Shown: piece by piece, positions 8,606 to 18,249 of the stretch
Position numbering within the stretch: position 1 is the stretch's first letter
How the letters are laid out: every line of letters begins with the position of its first letter
DNA from: Clostridiales bacterium
GTDB lineage: Bacteria; Bacillota; Clostridia; Lachnospirales; Lachnospiraceae
Direction: 5' to 3'
DNA length: 64,000 nucleotides
Assembly: GCA_021204025.1 (NCBI GenBank)
Contig: JAJQAC010000050.1
Coordinates: 1 to 64,000, forward strand
Translations under genes and position numbers: made by a program
The notes under the pieces: generated by a model
The model's input: the letters and a program-made list of their open reading frames with translations, nothing else
What the model was told of the DNA's origin: nothing
Databases searched by the model: none

Positions 8606-9957
8606 GCCAAAATCTCCCGGATATCATTTAATCCTACATGTGTTGTGACGATAATCACCGAATCTCCCTTTAAGATCATATCCGAACCGGACGGGATAAT
8701 CTGATTCCCGGCTCTTACAATCGTACAGACCAGAACATCATCCCGCAGCTTCAGATCCATCAGACGCACATTCGTCACAGCGGAATCATTCCGGATATAA
8801 AATTCCAGCGCTTCTACCCGGTTATCCATCATGCGGTATACCGCCTCCACATTACTTCCCATCGAATTTTTCAGGGATCGGACATAGCGGATGATATACT
8901 CTGCCGTCAGATTCTTAGGACTCACAATGCTGCCGATCGGAATCTCATTGATAATACCGCCAAGCCGATTTTTATTGATCTTGGTAATCTGTTTGGCATT
9001 GGAAACCTTATTAGCGTACAACGACAGCATGATATTTTCTTCATCCCGGTCGGTCAGTGCAATAAACGCGTCCATCCCGGGAAGCCCCTCTTCGTTCAGC
9101 ACGACCTCATTCGAAGCGTCCGCCTCGATAATCATCGCCTCCGGCAGCTGCTCGCTCAGTTCCTCACAACGTGTATGATCCTTCTCAATAATCTTAACGC
9201 GGATCCGTGAGCGGATCAGGGATTTTGCAAGATAATAGGAAATCCGGCTGCCGCCCGCAATCATCACATTGCGAATCACCCGATGTGGAATTCCCAGCTT
9301 GTCAAACAGAATATTCGTGTATCGGGGCGCTACCATGACGGAGATTTTATCCCCGCTTCGCAGCACGGAACGTCCGTCCGGAATGATAATCTCATTTCCC
9401 CGCTGAATAATACATGCCAGAAAATTCCCGTCAAAGTCGGAAGATATCTCCCGGATTGTTTTATCCTTCCATCGAAAATCTTCAGGGAGCTCAAATTTGA
9501 TCAGATTTACCCGTCCCCTGGCAAAGGTATCGATCTCCATTGCCAGCGGAACCTGGATCAGGCGCGCGATCTCAGACGCTGCCGCAAGCTCCGGGTTAAT
9601 GACCATCGATAACCCCAGCTTAGACTTTAGGAATCCTATTTCGTCATAATACTCCGGATTCCGTACCCGCGCAATCGTCTGACAATTTCCCGTCTTTTTG
9701 GCAATCAGGCAGGCGAGAAGATTTACCTCATCCATATCAGTCACCGCGATCAGGATATCCGCGTCCTCAACGCCGGCTTCCTCCTGCACCCGGTAGCTGC
9801 TGCATGTCCCGTTGATTCCGATCACATCCAGACCGGTCGTCGCCGCATCCAGTTCATCCGGCCGGGTATCAATCACACAGATATCATGCTTTTCCTCGCT
9901 TAACTGCTCCGCCAGGGCATATCCCACATTTCCGCATCCCGCAATAATGATTTTCAT
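8602..9957 (-). CDS. trkA: Trk system K+ uptake regulatory protein
   Basis: 451 aa; two RCK units (MKIIIAGCGNVGYALAEQLS and VMIAGGSRISYYLAKSL), TrkA-C domains; ATGA overlap with trkH. Confidence 0.95.
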   Translation of the reverse strand: MKIIIAGCGNVGYALAEQLSEEKHDICVIDTRPDELDAATTGLDVIGINGTCSSYRVQEEAGVEDADILIAVTDMDEVNLLACLIAKKTGNCQTIARVRNPEYYDEIGFLKSKLGLSMVINPELAAASEIARLIQVPLAMEIDTFARGRVNLIKFELPEDFRWKDKTIREISSDFDGNFLACIIQRGNEIIIPDGRSVLRSGDKISVMVAPRYTNILFDKLGIPHRVIRNVMIAGGSRISYYLAKSLIRSRIRVKIIEKDHTRCEELSEQLPEAMIIEADASNEVVLNEEGLPGMDAFIALTDRDEENIMLSLYANKVSNAKQITKINKNRLGGIINEIPIGSIVSPKNLTAEYIIRYVRSLKNSMGSNVEAVYRMMDNRVEALEFYIRNDSAVTNVRLMDLKLRDDVLVCTIVRAGNQIIPSGSDMILKGDSVIIVTTHVGLNDIREILA

Positions 9958-9978
9958 GAATCTTTCCTCCGGTTCTTT

Positions 9979-10782
9979 TTAAGAATCTTCCTGTGCTTTT
10001 GCTGCCCCGTCTGCAGCAGCTTTTGTCCTGTCGACCTTTAACGGAAGATTGACTCCCAGTAGGTTTAACACCACGCCATTCGCGTCCGGCGCGAGGATCC
10101 GCGGCAGCTTTGCCGCTTCTACCACAATCGCCTGGTAGTTCTTCTCCCGGTTAAATTTCTGAAACTCCAGGATGTCCGTAAACATTGGCTGGTATTTCTC
10201 TCCGTTTTTCAGTTTCAGCATTGGAATCGCCTTCTGTCCGTTTGCCACCGGCTGAATCAGCCTTCCTCTGGACATATGTGCGGCAATCTCTTCCAGCAGC
10301 TCTCTGTGTTCTCTGGAAAAGGTGTGATCCGAAGTCTTACGTATCTCCTGCATCAGATAGATCGCCGTCAGCTGTAACTCCGGATTTTCCACCCAGACCG
10401 GCCCGTTCTTTTTCTCTTCAGGAAGTTTTCTTTTGACGATATCCGGCAGCTGAAGCCGCAGCTTTTCTTTGTCTCCGGTCACCATGACCGCGTTGACGCC
10501 CATGGTATATAAAGATGTATAAAAATACAAAAATAATTTCTTTTTCAGTGTGATTAACGAAACCGGCACCTGACTTTCTTTCAGTCGTTCCTCTGCCTGC
10601 TTTCCGGCATCGACGGTCAGATAAAGAAATATCTCATCGTCGCAGGTCTCCGGGTCGCAAACCACGTACGGACATTTGGTGACTGTCGAAAACACGACAT
10701 AGACTTCCTCGTTTTCGCGCAGCTGAGAAAGAATCTCGTCCTTTTTCTCCTCTCCCATTGGTTTTCTCCCTCTTTTCATCAT
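9979..10782 (-). CDS. SseB-like N-terminal domain protein
   Basis: 267 aa; VYVVFSTVTKCPYVVCD...IFLYLTVD and QPMFTDILEFQKFN resemble SseB-family proteins. Confidence 0.5.
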   Translation of the reverse strand: MMKRGRKPMGEEKKDEILSQLRENEEVYVVFSTVTKCPYVVCDPETCDDEIFLYLTVDAGKQAEERLKESQVPVSLITLKKKLFLYFYTSLYTMGVNAVMVTGDKEKLRLQLPDIVKRKLPEEKKNGPVWVENPELQLTAIYLMQEIRKTSDHTFSREHRELLEEIAAHMSRGRLIQPVANGQKAIPMLKLKNGEKYQPMFTDILEFQKFNREKNYQAIVVEAAKLPRILAPDANGVVLNLLGVNLPLKVDRTKAAADGAAKAQEDS

Positions 10783-10813
10783 TCTATATCTATATCATCA
10801 ACAGTATATCTTA

Positions 10814-10968
10814 CAGTCCGTTCCCGATGGGAAAGAATATCTTCCGAGGACCGTTCGCACTTAGGTTTTCACGTAGCGGTACTAAACTCACCGGAAAAAC
10901 ATCCGGTTCGTTAAGTGCCGACGTGAAAAATGTCCTCTACAGATATTCTTTCCCATCAGGAACTACTG
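10814..10968 (+). repeat. R1 structured repeat, copy A (full length, ~155 bp imperfect palindrome)
   Basis: gatgggaaagaatatct ... agatattctttcccatc outer arms; nested gaggac/gtcctc and ttttcacgt/acgtgaaaa helices; inner ccgga-aaaaca-tccgg hairpin. Homologous to 47303-47452. Confidence 0.9.
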
Positions 10969-10992
10969 TATTGGCATATAATCAACAGTATT

Positions 10993-12810
10993 TCAAGCAC
11001 CAGTCTCCTCCGGCGGTTCCTCTGCCGAAGACCCGCTACTCTCGCCCGGTCCTGCTGTCTGTGATCCGGAACCGGCGACTACAACCGGCGACGTTTCGCT
11101 CTCCTCAGGCGCAGCCTGTTCTGCTCGTCGCGCCGCACTCTGACCGGCTACGATCACATTGGAGCCTGTTGTCGGCTGTGCGGCTTCCCCGGAGGGTGCC
11201 GCTGATGGCCCGGACTGTGGCTCATCCTGCAAAATCGCAGTGTCTGACTCTGTTGTCCCGACAGCAGTTTCTGCGGTCTCATTTTCTGCTTCCCCTGTCC
11301 CGGGTTCCGGCGTAACTGACTGTGCTGCTGCAGGCGCGTTTCCTGACGAAGATGGCGTTAAATTGGTCGATGCCACAGTCGTCACGCTCTCTGCGGCTGT
11401 ACCTCCCAGATGATAACAGAGCACTGCTGTCCCCGCCTCGATATTCTCATAAATGGTTTTAGCCACTGCAGGCGGAAGATTAATGCAGCCGTGAGAGCCA
11501 TTTGTCTTATAGATGGTTCCTCCAAAGCTATTGCGCCAGTCAGCGTCGTGCATCCCGATATTGCGGTTAAACGGCATCCAGTAAGAGACCGGAGAAGCAT
11601 AACCCTGCCCGCGCAACACAGCGTTTCTCTGCTTATAGGTAATCGGATACGCTCCGTCCGGCGTCCCATTGCCTCTGGATTCATTGCCGGAGACAAAATC
11701 ACTCTCAACCAGCAGTTCCCCATCTTTATAATAATACAGATGCTGCGCTGTCAGATTGATTTCTACATAAGTATCTCCGTAATCCTTCCCCTCATGGCTT
11801 GCCGCTCTCTGCAGGTAAACAGGCTCGCGTTCTTCCCCCTGTCCCGAAAGAATAATTTCCTTCAACGCGGCAGTCTCCTCTTTCTGCGAGATCCGCCAGC
11901 CATAATTTCCCTTTGTAATTGTCACGGTATCTCCGTAACTTGTGATAAATTCTTTCGGCTGATATGCGGTATCATATTTGCCCGCCAGCTCCTTTACATA
12001 TTCTGCGACTGCGGTCTCATCCACGGACACCGTCCCATCCTCCGCAGCTGTCAGCCACTTCTGGATCTCAACTCCCTCCAGAATCTCCTCACTCTCTCCG
12101 AACCGGTAAACAACCGTCATCGCCGCATATCGGTTTAACTCCTCCAGACGCGCCACTAGCTCTTCATTTTCTGCAGTGATCTCTGCCTGGGCGTAAACAC
12201 CGGCATCCTCCAGAGATATCTCCGGCTCCAGAGCACGGACGGCTGAGGACAATGCGGCTATCACTGCTTTGGGATCGAGCTTTGTCCCCGCCTCTTCCGG
12301 TATAATCTCGTAACCAGTCCCTTCTATGTATCCGGAAATAGCCGCATTAACCGGCTCCTTCATCCGGCTCTCGTCCATCCAGGGAAATCCGGCAAGTTCA
12401 TCCTTCATCTTATTTTCATCAAAGACGATCATCGTCTCCATGGTAATCTCAGTATCCCGCAGCAAATGCAGCCCCCAAAGATACGGATTCTGTCCCGCCA
12501 TTACCTGCTCCAGCGAATCGTCATACTCCATCCGCAGACCAATCGTCTCTCCGGAAATTTCATCCTCGCCGGTACGTGTTATGATCCGGCAGGTATATCC
12601 GGCTATTCCCTCATCAATCTGTGTTTTTACCTCCCTCACATTCAATCCTGAGACGTCAATATGGTTTACGACAGTCCGCGGAAAAAAGCACTCGTTATAC
12701 CGCTGCGCTGTCCCGATATAGGCCGCGGCTGCAAACACCAGCAGAGCCACGCCTGCCGCAAACACAGCCTTTCTGCGGTTTCCAGACTGCTCCTTTTCTT
12801 CTTTTTCCAT
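10993..12810 (-). CDS. L,D-transpeptidase (YkuD) with PG-binding-4 type domain
   Basis: 605 aa; N-terminal TM; YkuD motif HDADWRNSFGG...GSHGCINLPP; C-terminal Ala/Glu/Pro/Thr-rich tail. Confidence 0.9.
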   Translation of the reverse strand: MEKEEKEQSGNRRKAVFAAGVALLVFAAAAYIGTAQRYNECFFPRTVVNHIDVSGLNVREVKTQIDEGIAGYTCRIITRTGEDEISGETIGLRMEYDDSLEQVMAGQNPYLWGLHLLRDTEITMETMIVFDENKMKDELAGFPWMDESRMKEPVNAAISGYIEGTGYEIIPEEAGTKLDPKAVIAALSSAVRALEPEISLEDAGVYAQAEITAENEELVARLEELNRYAAMTVVYRFGESEEILEGVEIQKWLTAAEDGTVSVDETAVAEYVKELAGKYDTAYQPKEFITSYGDTVTITKGNYGWRISQKEETAALKEIILSGQGEEREPVYLQRAASHEGKDYGDTYVEINLTAQHLYYYKDGELLVESDFVSGNESRGNGTPDGAYPITYKQRNAVLRGQGYASPVSYWMPFNRNIGMHDADWRNSFGGTIYKTNGSHGCINLPPAVAKTIYENIEAGTAVLCYHLGGTAAESVTTVASTNLTPSSSGNAPAAAQSVTPEPGTGEAENETAETAVGTTESDTAILQDEPQSGPSAAPSGEAAQPTTGSNVIVAGQSAARRAEQAAPEESETSPVVVAGSGSQTAGPGESSGSSAEEPPEETGA

Positions 12811-12945
12811 AATTATCTATCCTCAAACAAGTACTGTCATTTCTTTATATATGGGAGTTTCTTCTCCTCTTATGCCGAAACTCACGTCTATTATAGGGTA
12901 ATTTGTTAAGAAACACAAGACAGAATTCTTTAAGAACAAAGAATA

Positions 12946-13005
12946 CGCCGCAGTGCGATCCGTCGGAGACTTTTTATCTTACAGGACGAACTTTCCTGTA
13001 AAATA
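12946..13005 (+). repeat. R3 structured repeat, copy a
   Basis: CGCCGCAGTGCGATCCGTCGGAGACTTTTTAT followed by hairpin cTTACAGGA-cgaactt-TCCTGTAAa; 32-nt identity with 15677-15708. Confidence 0.9.
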
Positions 13006-13067
13006 AAAAATCTTCCCGGAAAAGATTTCCGACCATGTACCAGTTGCCCGGAACACGGTCGGAAATA
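13005..13067 (-). terminator. Hairpins downstream of feoAB (likely terminator)
   Basis: Minus strand: ATTTCCGACCGTGT...ACATGGTCGGAAAT stem, then AATCTTttccgggAAGATT followed by TTTTATTTT. Confidence 0.6.
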
Positions 13068-13104
13068 ACAATAAACTCAAAAAATCACAGGCATTTTCAC
13101 CGGA

Positions 13105-15438
13105 TCAGAAAATTAATATTCCGATCGTGCGCACCACCCAGGCAGCCGCCCAGGCGATGACACATTGTCCCAGGATAACGTAAATGGCCCATTGGCTGCC
13201 CAGCTCGCGCCGGATCGACGCAATCGCCGCAACGCATGGCGTATAAAGGAGACTGAATACCAGCATGGTTGCCGCAGTAAGCGGCGTCAGAAGCGAGGTC
13301 ACTTCACCGGCAAACAGGATTTCCATCGTCGAAACAACGCTCTCTTTTGCCATAAATCCACTGATCAGAGACGTGCAGATACGCCAGTCTCCCAGTCCAA
13401 GCGGCCGGAAAACCGGCGTCAGCAGTCCGGCAACGGCTGCCAGCATACTATCCTGAGAATCGGTAACCACATTCAGCCGCGGATCAAACGTCTGCAGGAA
13501 CCAGATCGCAATGGTAGCAAGCAGAATGATGGTAAATGCCCGATACAGGAAATCCTTCGCTTTCTCCCAGAGAAGCTGCAGCACATTTTTAGCGGAAGGG
13601 AGCCGATAGTTGGGCAGTTCCAGCACAAAAGGTACCGCTTCCCCGCCAAACAGCGTTTTGTATAGAAACGCCACCAGAATTCCTACTACAATTCCCAGCA
13701 GGTACAGGCCGGTCACAATCAAACCGCTGTACTTTGGGAAAAATATATTCACAAAAAACATATAAATCGGTAATTTTGCCGTGCAGCTCATAAACGGCGT
13801 GAGCAGGACTGTCATTCGACGGTCTCGTTCACTGGGCAGCGTCCTGGTCGCCATAACAGCCGGTACTGTACAGCCAAATCCGATCAGCATCGGGACAATG
13901 CTTCTCCCGGAGAGTCCGATTTTGCGCAGGAAACTGTCCATAACAAATGCCACGCGGGCGATATATCCGCTGTCCTCAAGCAACGACAGAAAAAAGAACA
14001 GGCACACGATGATCGGCAGGAAACTTAAAACGCTGCCGACACCCGCGAAAATACCGTCGCTAATCAGAGCTCTCAGTACCGGATGTACATCCGCGGCAAT
14101 CAGCGCAGTCTCGGCCGCTCCCGTCAGCGTATCAATACCCATCTCCAGAAGTCCCTGCAAAAAACTCCCGATTACGTTAAAGGTCAGATAAAACACCAGA
14201 AACATAATGCCCATAAAGCAGGGAATCGCCGTATATTTACCTGTAAGAATACGGTCAATCTTTTCGCTGCGTTTTCTCTCCCTGCTCTCTTTTGGTTTTT
14301 GCACCGTCTGCGCACAGAGCTTCTGGATAAACGAAAATCTCATATCAGCAATTGCCGCCGTCCGGTCCAGACCACGCTCCTGTTCCATCTGCACCAGGAT
14401 ATGCTCCACCATCTCTTTTTCATTTTCATCGAGTTTCAGCTGATCCAGGATCAGCTGATCGCCCTCCGCCACCTTGGTCGCCGCAAAACGAACCGGCACG
14501 CCTGCCTTCTGCGCATGATCCTCAATCAGATGCATGATACCGTGCAATGCCCTGTGAACGGCCCCGCCGTGATCATTCTTATCACAGAAATCATATCGTC
14601 TGGGACGCTCCTGATATTTCGCCACATGAAGCAGATGCGAAACCAGTTCATCGATTCCCTCATTTTTTGCCGCTGAGATCGGCACTACCGGGATACCCAG
14701 CATTTCCTCCATCTCATTGATCCGGATGGAACCGCCGTTTTCTCTCACCTCATCCATCATATTCAGCGCCAGAACCATCGGCGTATCCAGCTCCATGAGC
14801 TGCATGGTCAGGTAAAGATTGCGCTCTATATTCGTAGCATCTGCAATATTGATGATGCCATGCGGACGCTCATTCAGTACAAAATTTCTTGTTACCAGTT
14901 CTTCCCCGGAATACGGTGACATCGAATAAATCCCCGGCAGATCCGTCACAAGTGTATCCTCATGCCCGCGGATCACACCGTCCTTACGGTCAACCGTGAC
15001 TCCCGGAAAATTTCCCACATGCTGGTTTGAGCCGGTCAGCTGATTGAACAATGTCGTTTTACCACAATTCTGATTCCCTGCCAGCGCAAATGTCAGAATC
15101 GTCCCTTCCGGCAGCGGATTCTCACCTGCTTTGCTGTGATACTTTCCGCCTTCTCCAAGACCCGGGTGTTTCATCTCTCTTTTTTGACCACGGCGTTCCT
15201 CCCTGGGCGTCTTGGAAATTTCCGCGACCTCAATCTTCTCTGCGTCGGCCAGCCGCAGCGTCAACTCATAACTGTGGATCCGCAGCTCCATCGGATCTCC
15301 CATCGGCGCAAACTTCACCAGCGTAACCTCCACGCCGGGAATCAGTCCCATGTCAAGGATGTGCTGCCTTAACGCGCCCTCACCGCCAACCGTGCGGATA
15401 ACGGCGCTTTTTCCTGTCTTTAGTTCCTTCAAAGTCAT
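13105..15438 (-). CDS. feoB: FeoA-FeoB fusion ferrous iron transporter
   Basis: 777 aa; N-terminal FeoA domain (GEGALRQHILDMGLIPGVEVTLVKFAPMGDPMELRIHSYELTLR), linker, then FeoB GNQNCGKTTLFNQLTGSNQHVGNFPGVTVDRK. Confidence 0.95.
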   Translation of the reverse strand: MTLKELKTGKSAVIRTVGGEGALRQHILDMGLIPGVEVTLVKFAPMGDPMELRIHSYELTLRLADAEKIEVAEISKTPREERRGQKREMKHPGLGEGGKYHSKAGENPLPEGTILTFALAGNQNCGKTTLFNQLTGSNQHVGNFPGVTVDRKDGVIRGHEDTLVTDLPGIYSMSPYSGEELVTRNFVLNERPHGIINIADATNIERNLYLTMQLMELDTPMVLALNMMDEVRENGGSIRINEMEEMLGIPVVPISAAKNEGIDELVSHLLHVAKYQERPRRYDFCDKNDHGGAVHRALHGIMHLIEDHAQKAGVPVRFAATKVAEGDQLILDQLKLDENEKEMVEHILVQMEQERGLDRTAAIADMRFSFIQKLCAQTVQKPKESRERKRSEKIDRILTGKYTAIPCFMGIMFLVFYLTFNVIGSFLQGLLEMGIDTLTGAAETALIAADVHPVLRALISDGIFAGVGSVLSFLPIIVCLFFFLSLLEDSGYIARVAFVMDSFLRKIGLSGRSIVPMLIGFGCTVPAVMATRTLPSERDRRMTVLLTPFMSCTAKLPIYMFFVNIFFPKYSGLIVTGLYLLGIVVGILVAFLYKTLFGGEAVPFVLELPNYRLPSAKNVLQLLWEKAKDFLYRAFTIILLATIAIWFLQTFDPRLNVVTDSQDSMLAAVAGLLTPVFRPLGLGDWRICTSLISGFMAKESVVSTMEILFAGEVTSLLTPLTAATMLVFSLLYTPCVAAIASIRRELGSQWAIYVILGQCVIAWAAAWVVRTIGILIF

Positions 15439-15463
15439 ACGATATCTTCGCTCCTTTTATTTT

Positions 15464-15553
15464 TATGCGCAGAGCCGTGCATGGTATTTTGCGGCTAATG
15501 CCGCACCCGGCTCGCGCAGCGAGTATAAGACAAAAAGCTGCCTCCTACTCGAT
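15464..15553 (+). repeat. R2 structured repeat, copy a
   Basis: TATGCGCAGAGCCGTGCATGGTATTTTGCGGCTAATGCCGCACCCGGCTCGCGCAGCGAGTATAAGACAAAAAGCTGCCTCCTACTCGAT. Confidence 0.9.
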
Positions 15554-15613
15554 AATCATTGACCCGTACGACCTATCGTATCACAAAGCTGCAGGAATTT
15601 CCATAAAGTAAAA

Positions 15614-15636
15614 AGAATCCTGCAAAGCAGGATTCT
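15614..15636. repeat. Perfect hairpin AGAATCCTGC-aaa-GCAGGATTCT
   Basis: 10-bp perfect inverted repeat with 3-nt loop in the feoAB upstream region. Confidence 0.75.
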
Positions 15637-15675
15637 CCGCCTGCGGCGGGTCGCTTTAGCGACATAATTCCACTC

Positions 15676-15735
15676 CGCCGCAGTGCGATCCGTCGGAGAC
15701 TTTTTATTTCATAGGACGCACTTTCCTATGAAATA
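15676..15735 (+). repeat. R3 structured repeat, copy b
   Basis: CGCCGCAGTGCGATCCGTCGGAGACTTTTTAT then TTTCATAGGA-cgcactt-TCCTATGAAA; stem sequence differs from copy a but remains paired. Confidence 0.9.
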
Positions 15736-15738
15736 AGT

Positions 15739-15767
15739 AAAAAGCAGCGATTGCTCGCTGCTTTTTT
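15739..15767. terminator. Bidirectional terminator-like hairpin
   Basis: AAAAAGCAGCGA-ttgc-TCGCTGCTTTTTT. Confidence 0.75.
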
Positions 15768-16141
15768 CTTTTGTAACTCCCAAAATGCCGTTCTTACTTA
15801 TTGACGCCTAGCAAAAGCCAGGTGGGCAACCTCACGTGAGCTTCTGCCTTCCACTCAGAAGGAGGCCTGACATCCACTCACAAATATTGGAATCCCTAAG
15901 TCAGAAATGTAGGATCAAAATTAGTAAGGTTGTCGAACATCCCAGGAATCCTCTTTTATTTTCTGAAGCCATTATACAACAGTCTCTTTGGATTTTCAAG
16001 TTCCTTTTCCTGTCAGATTCCAGGTTGACCGGAATAAGAAAATCTCTTATACTCAGTTTAACTTTCCCATTTGCCGCGCAATTATGATCCCGGCAGATGA
16101 TCGGATCAAAATCCCCGATTTTAAAAAACAAGAGGTATCTC

Positions 16142-17074
16142 ATGCAGGAATCTTTTTCTATCACTACAGAACTCTTTACGCACTGTGAACTCTGCCCCAG
16201 AAGATGCGGCGTCAATCGATACCGGACTCATGGCTATTGCGGCTGCGGTACGACACTGACTGCAGCCCGCGCCGCTCTCCACCATTGGGAAGAACCATGT
16301 ATCAGCGGCACCAGAGGCAGCGGTGCCGTCTTCTTCACCGGCTGTACGCTGCGCTGCCGCTTCTGCCAGAACCAGTCCATCAGTCAGGACGGCTTTGGCA
16401 AATCCCTGTCCGTTTCCAAACTGGCTGATATTTTTTTACGACTTCAGGAGGAAGGCGCGCATAATATCAATCTGGTCACAGCCACGCAATATCTGCCCCT
16501 GATCCTGCCGGCGCTTGATCTCGTACGCAATCGTCTTCACATCCCCGTCGTCTATAACTGCGGCGGATATGAACGCGTGGAAACCGTACGGGCGCTGCAG
16601 GATTATGTCGATATCTGGCTTCCCGACCTCAAATATTATGACCCGGGACTCTCCGAATCTTTTTCCGGTGCGCCGCATTATTTTGCAATCGCGTCAGAAG
16701 CAATCCTGCAGATGATCCGCCAGACCGGTGCTCCGGCCTTTCAACTGTCCCCGGATAGCGACATCCCGATCATGACCCGCGGCGTCATCATCCGCCATCT
16801 TGTACTTCCCGGTCACTATAAAGATTCCCTCTGGATCCTTGCCTGGATGCAGGGACATCTGCCGGAGAACCAGTATCTCATCAGTCTGATGAGCCAGTAT
16901 ACACCTTATCATACAGATCCGCTCTATCCCGAATTAAATCGCCGGATCACCACCTACGAATACGAGAAGGTCGTCGATGCTGCTCTTGCCCTGGGACTTG
17001 ACGCGGGATTTATGCAGAAGAAAAGCAGCGCGAAAGAAGAATATACCCCTCCCTTTGACCTGGAGGGGCTGTAA
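16142..17074 (+). CDS. Radical SAM protein (PflA-like, [4Fe-4S] CxxxCxxC)
   Basis: TGCTLRCRFCQNQ cluster motif; N-terminal CELCPRRCGVNR; GGYERVETVRAL; DIWLPDLKYYDP. Start at MQESFS. Confidence 0.88.
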   Translation: MQESFSITTELFTHCELCPRRCGVNRYRTHGYCGCGTTLTAARAALHHWEEPCISGTRGSGAVFFTGCTLRCRFCQNQSISQDGFGKSLSVSKLADIFLRLQEEGAHNINLVTATQYLPLILPALDLVRNRLHIPVVYNCGGYERVETVRALQDYVDIWLPDLKYYDPGLSESFSGAPHYFAIASEAILQMIRQTGAPAFQLSPDSDIPIMTRGVIIRHLVLPGHYKDSLWILAWMQGHLPENQYLISLMSQYTPYHTDPLYPELNRRITTYEYEKVVDAALALGLDAGFMQKKSSAKEEYTPPFDLEGL

Positions 17075-17091
17075 CAATCTGCACACCTCTA

Positions 17092-18249
17092 TTACCGCAT
17101 CGCCGCTACGAGCTCCTGCATCTTCGCAGCCGATGCCGCATTCATTGCGGAACGGATCGTCACCACCGGCTCCACAATCTCGATCTCCTTCATACTCTCA
17201 AGCGTCTGACGCATAATCTTCGCCGCCATCGGCGCCCAGGAGCCATTCTCGATCAGACCGAATTTCCGCTTCTGATAATTTTTGGACTTCAGATGGGAGA
17301 GAAATTCCTCCATGCAGGGGAAGATGCCTCCGTCATACGTCGCACACGCAAGAACCACCCGGTCATAATAAAACGCTTTCCGCACCGCATCGGACACGTC
17401 GGTACGTGAGAGATCCACAATCTCCGTCTCCTCGCCGGCTTCTGTCAGCATCTGTGCCATCTCTTTTGCCGCGGCAGCCGTATGTCCGTGAATGGACGCA
17501 TAGGCTACCAGTACGCCGTGCTTCTCCGCCGCATAGCTGCTCCACGTCTGATACAGACCAATATAATATCCCAGATTATCTTTTAAAACCGCGCCATGCA
17601 GCGGGCAGATCATCGCGATATCCAGAGCTGATGCTTTCTTTAATAAAGCCTGTACCTGAACTCCGTACTTGCCGACGATATTCAGATAATACCGCGCCGC
17701 CTCATCGGTCCATTCTCCATCATAACTGAGCATGCCAAAACGTCCAAAGCCATCCGCAGAAAAAAGGATTTTCTCGCTCGACTCATAAGTAACCATCACT
17801 TCCGGCCAGTGTACCATCGGCGCCATCACAAACTGCAGTGTGTGACTGCCCAACGAAAGCGTATCGCCTTCTTTTACCGTCACCTGACGTCCCGCCAGAT
17901 CCAGATCAAAAAACTGCCCGATCATGCCAAAGGTCTTGACATTACCTACGATCTTTGCCTCCGGATACATTTCTGCGAAACGTTTGATATTGGCGGCGTG
18001 ATCCGGCTCCATATGGGACACCACCAGATAGTCCACCGGACGGCCGGCAAGCTCTGCCTTCAGATTGTCAAACCATTGCTCCGTCGCGCGTTCGTCTACG
18101 GTATCCATAACCACAACCTTTTCATCCAGAATCACATAAGAATTATAAGTCACTCCGTTCGGTACCGGATACTGGCTCTCAAACAGATCCAGCGTCGTAT
18201 CCTCCACTCCGATATATCTCACGGAATCACTGATCCACATTTTGCTCAT
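17092..18249 (-). CDS. Flavodiiron protein (FprA family)
   Basis: 385 aa; diiron MBL domain VVSHMEPDHAANI, HWPEVMVTY, CPLHGAVL; C-terminal flavodoxin domain VLVAYASIHGHTAAAAKEMAQ. Confidence 0.93.
   Translation of the reverse strand: MSKMWISDSVRYIGVEDTTLDLFESQYPVPNGVTYNSYVILDEKVVVMDTVDERATEQWFDNLKAELAGRPVDYLVVSHMEPDHAANIKRFAEMYPEAKIVGNVKTFGMIGQFFDLDLAGRQVTVKEGDTLSLGSHTLQFVMAPMVHWPEVMVTYESSEKILFSADGFGRFGMLSYDGEWTDEAARYYLNIVGKYGVQVQALLKKASALDIAMICPLHGAVLKDNLGYYIGLYQTWSSYAAEKHGVLVAYASIHGHTAAAAKEMAQMLTEAGEETEIVDLSRTDVSDAVRKAFYYDRVVLACATYDGGIFPCMEEFLSHLKSKNYQKRKFGLIENGSWAPMAAKIMRQTLESMKEIEIVEPVVTIRSAMNAASAAKMQELVAAMR

Noticed and set aside
11020-11330. Low-complexity C-terminal tail of the L,D-transpeptidase
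   Set aside because: Ala/Pro/Thr/Glu-rich tails are common in secreted cell-wall enzymes; no clear repeat unit.
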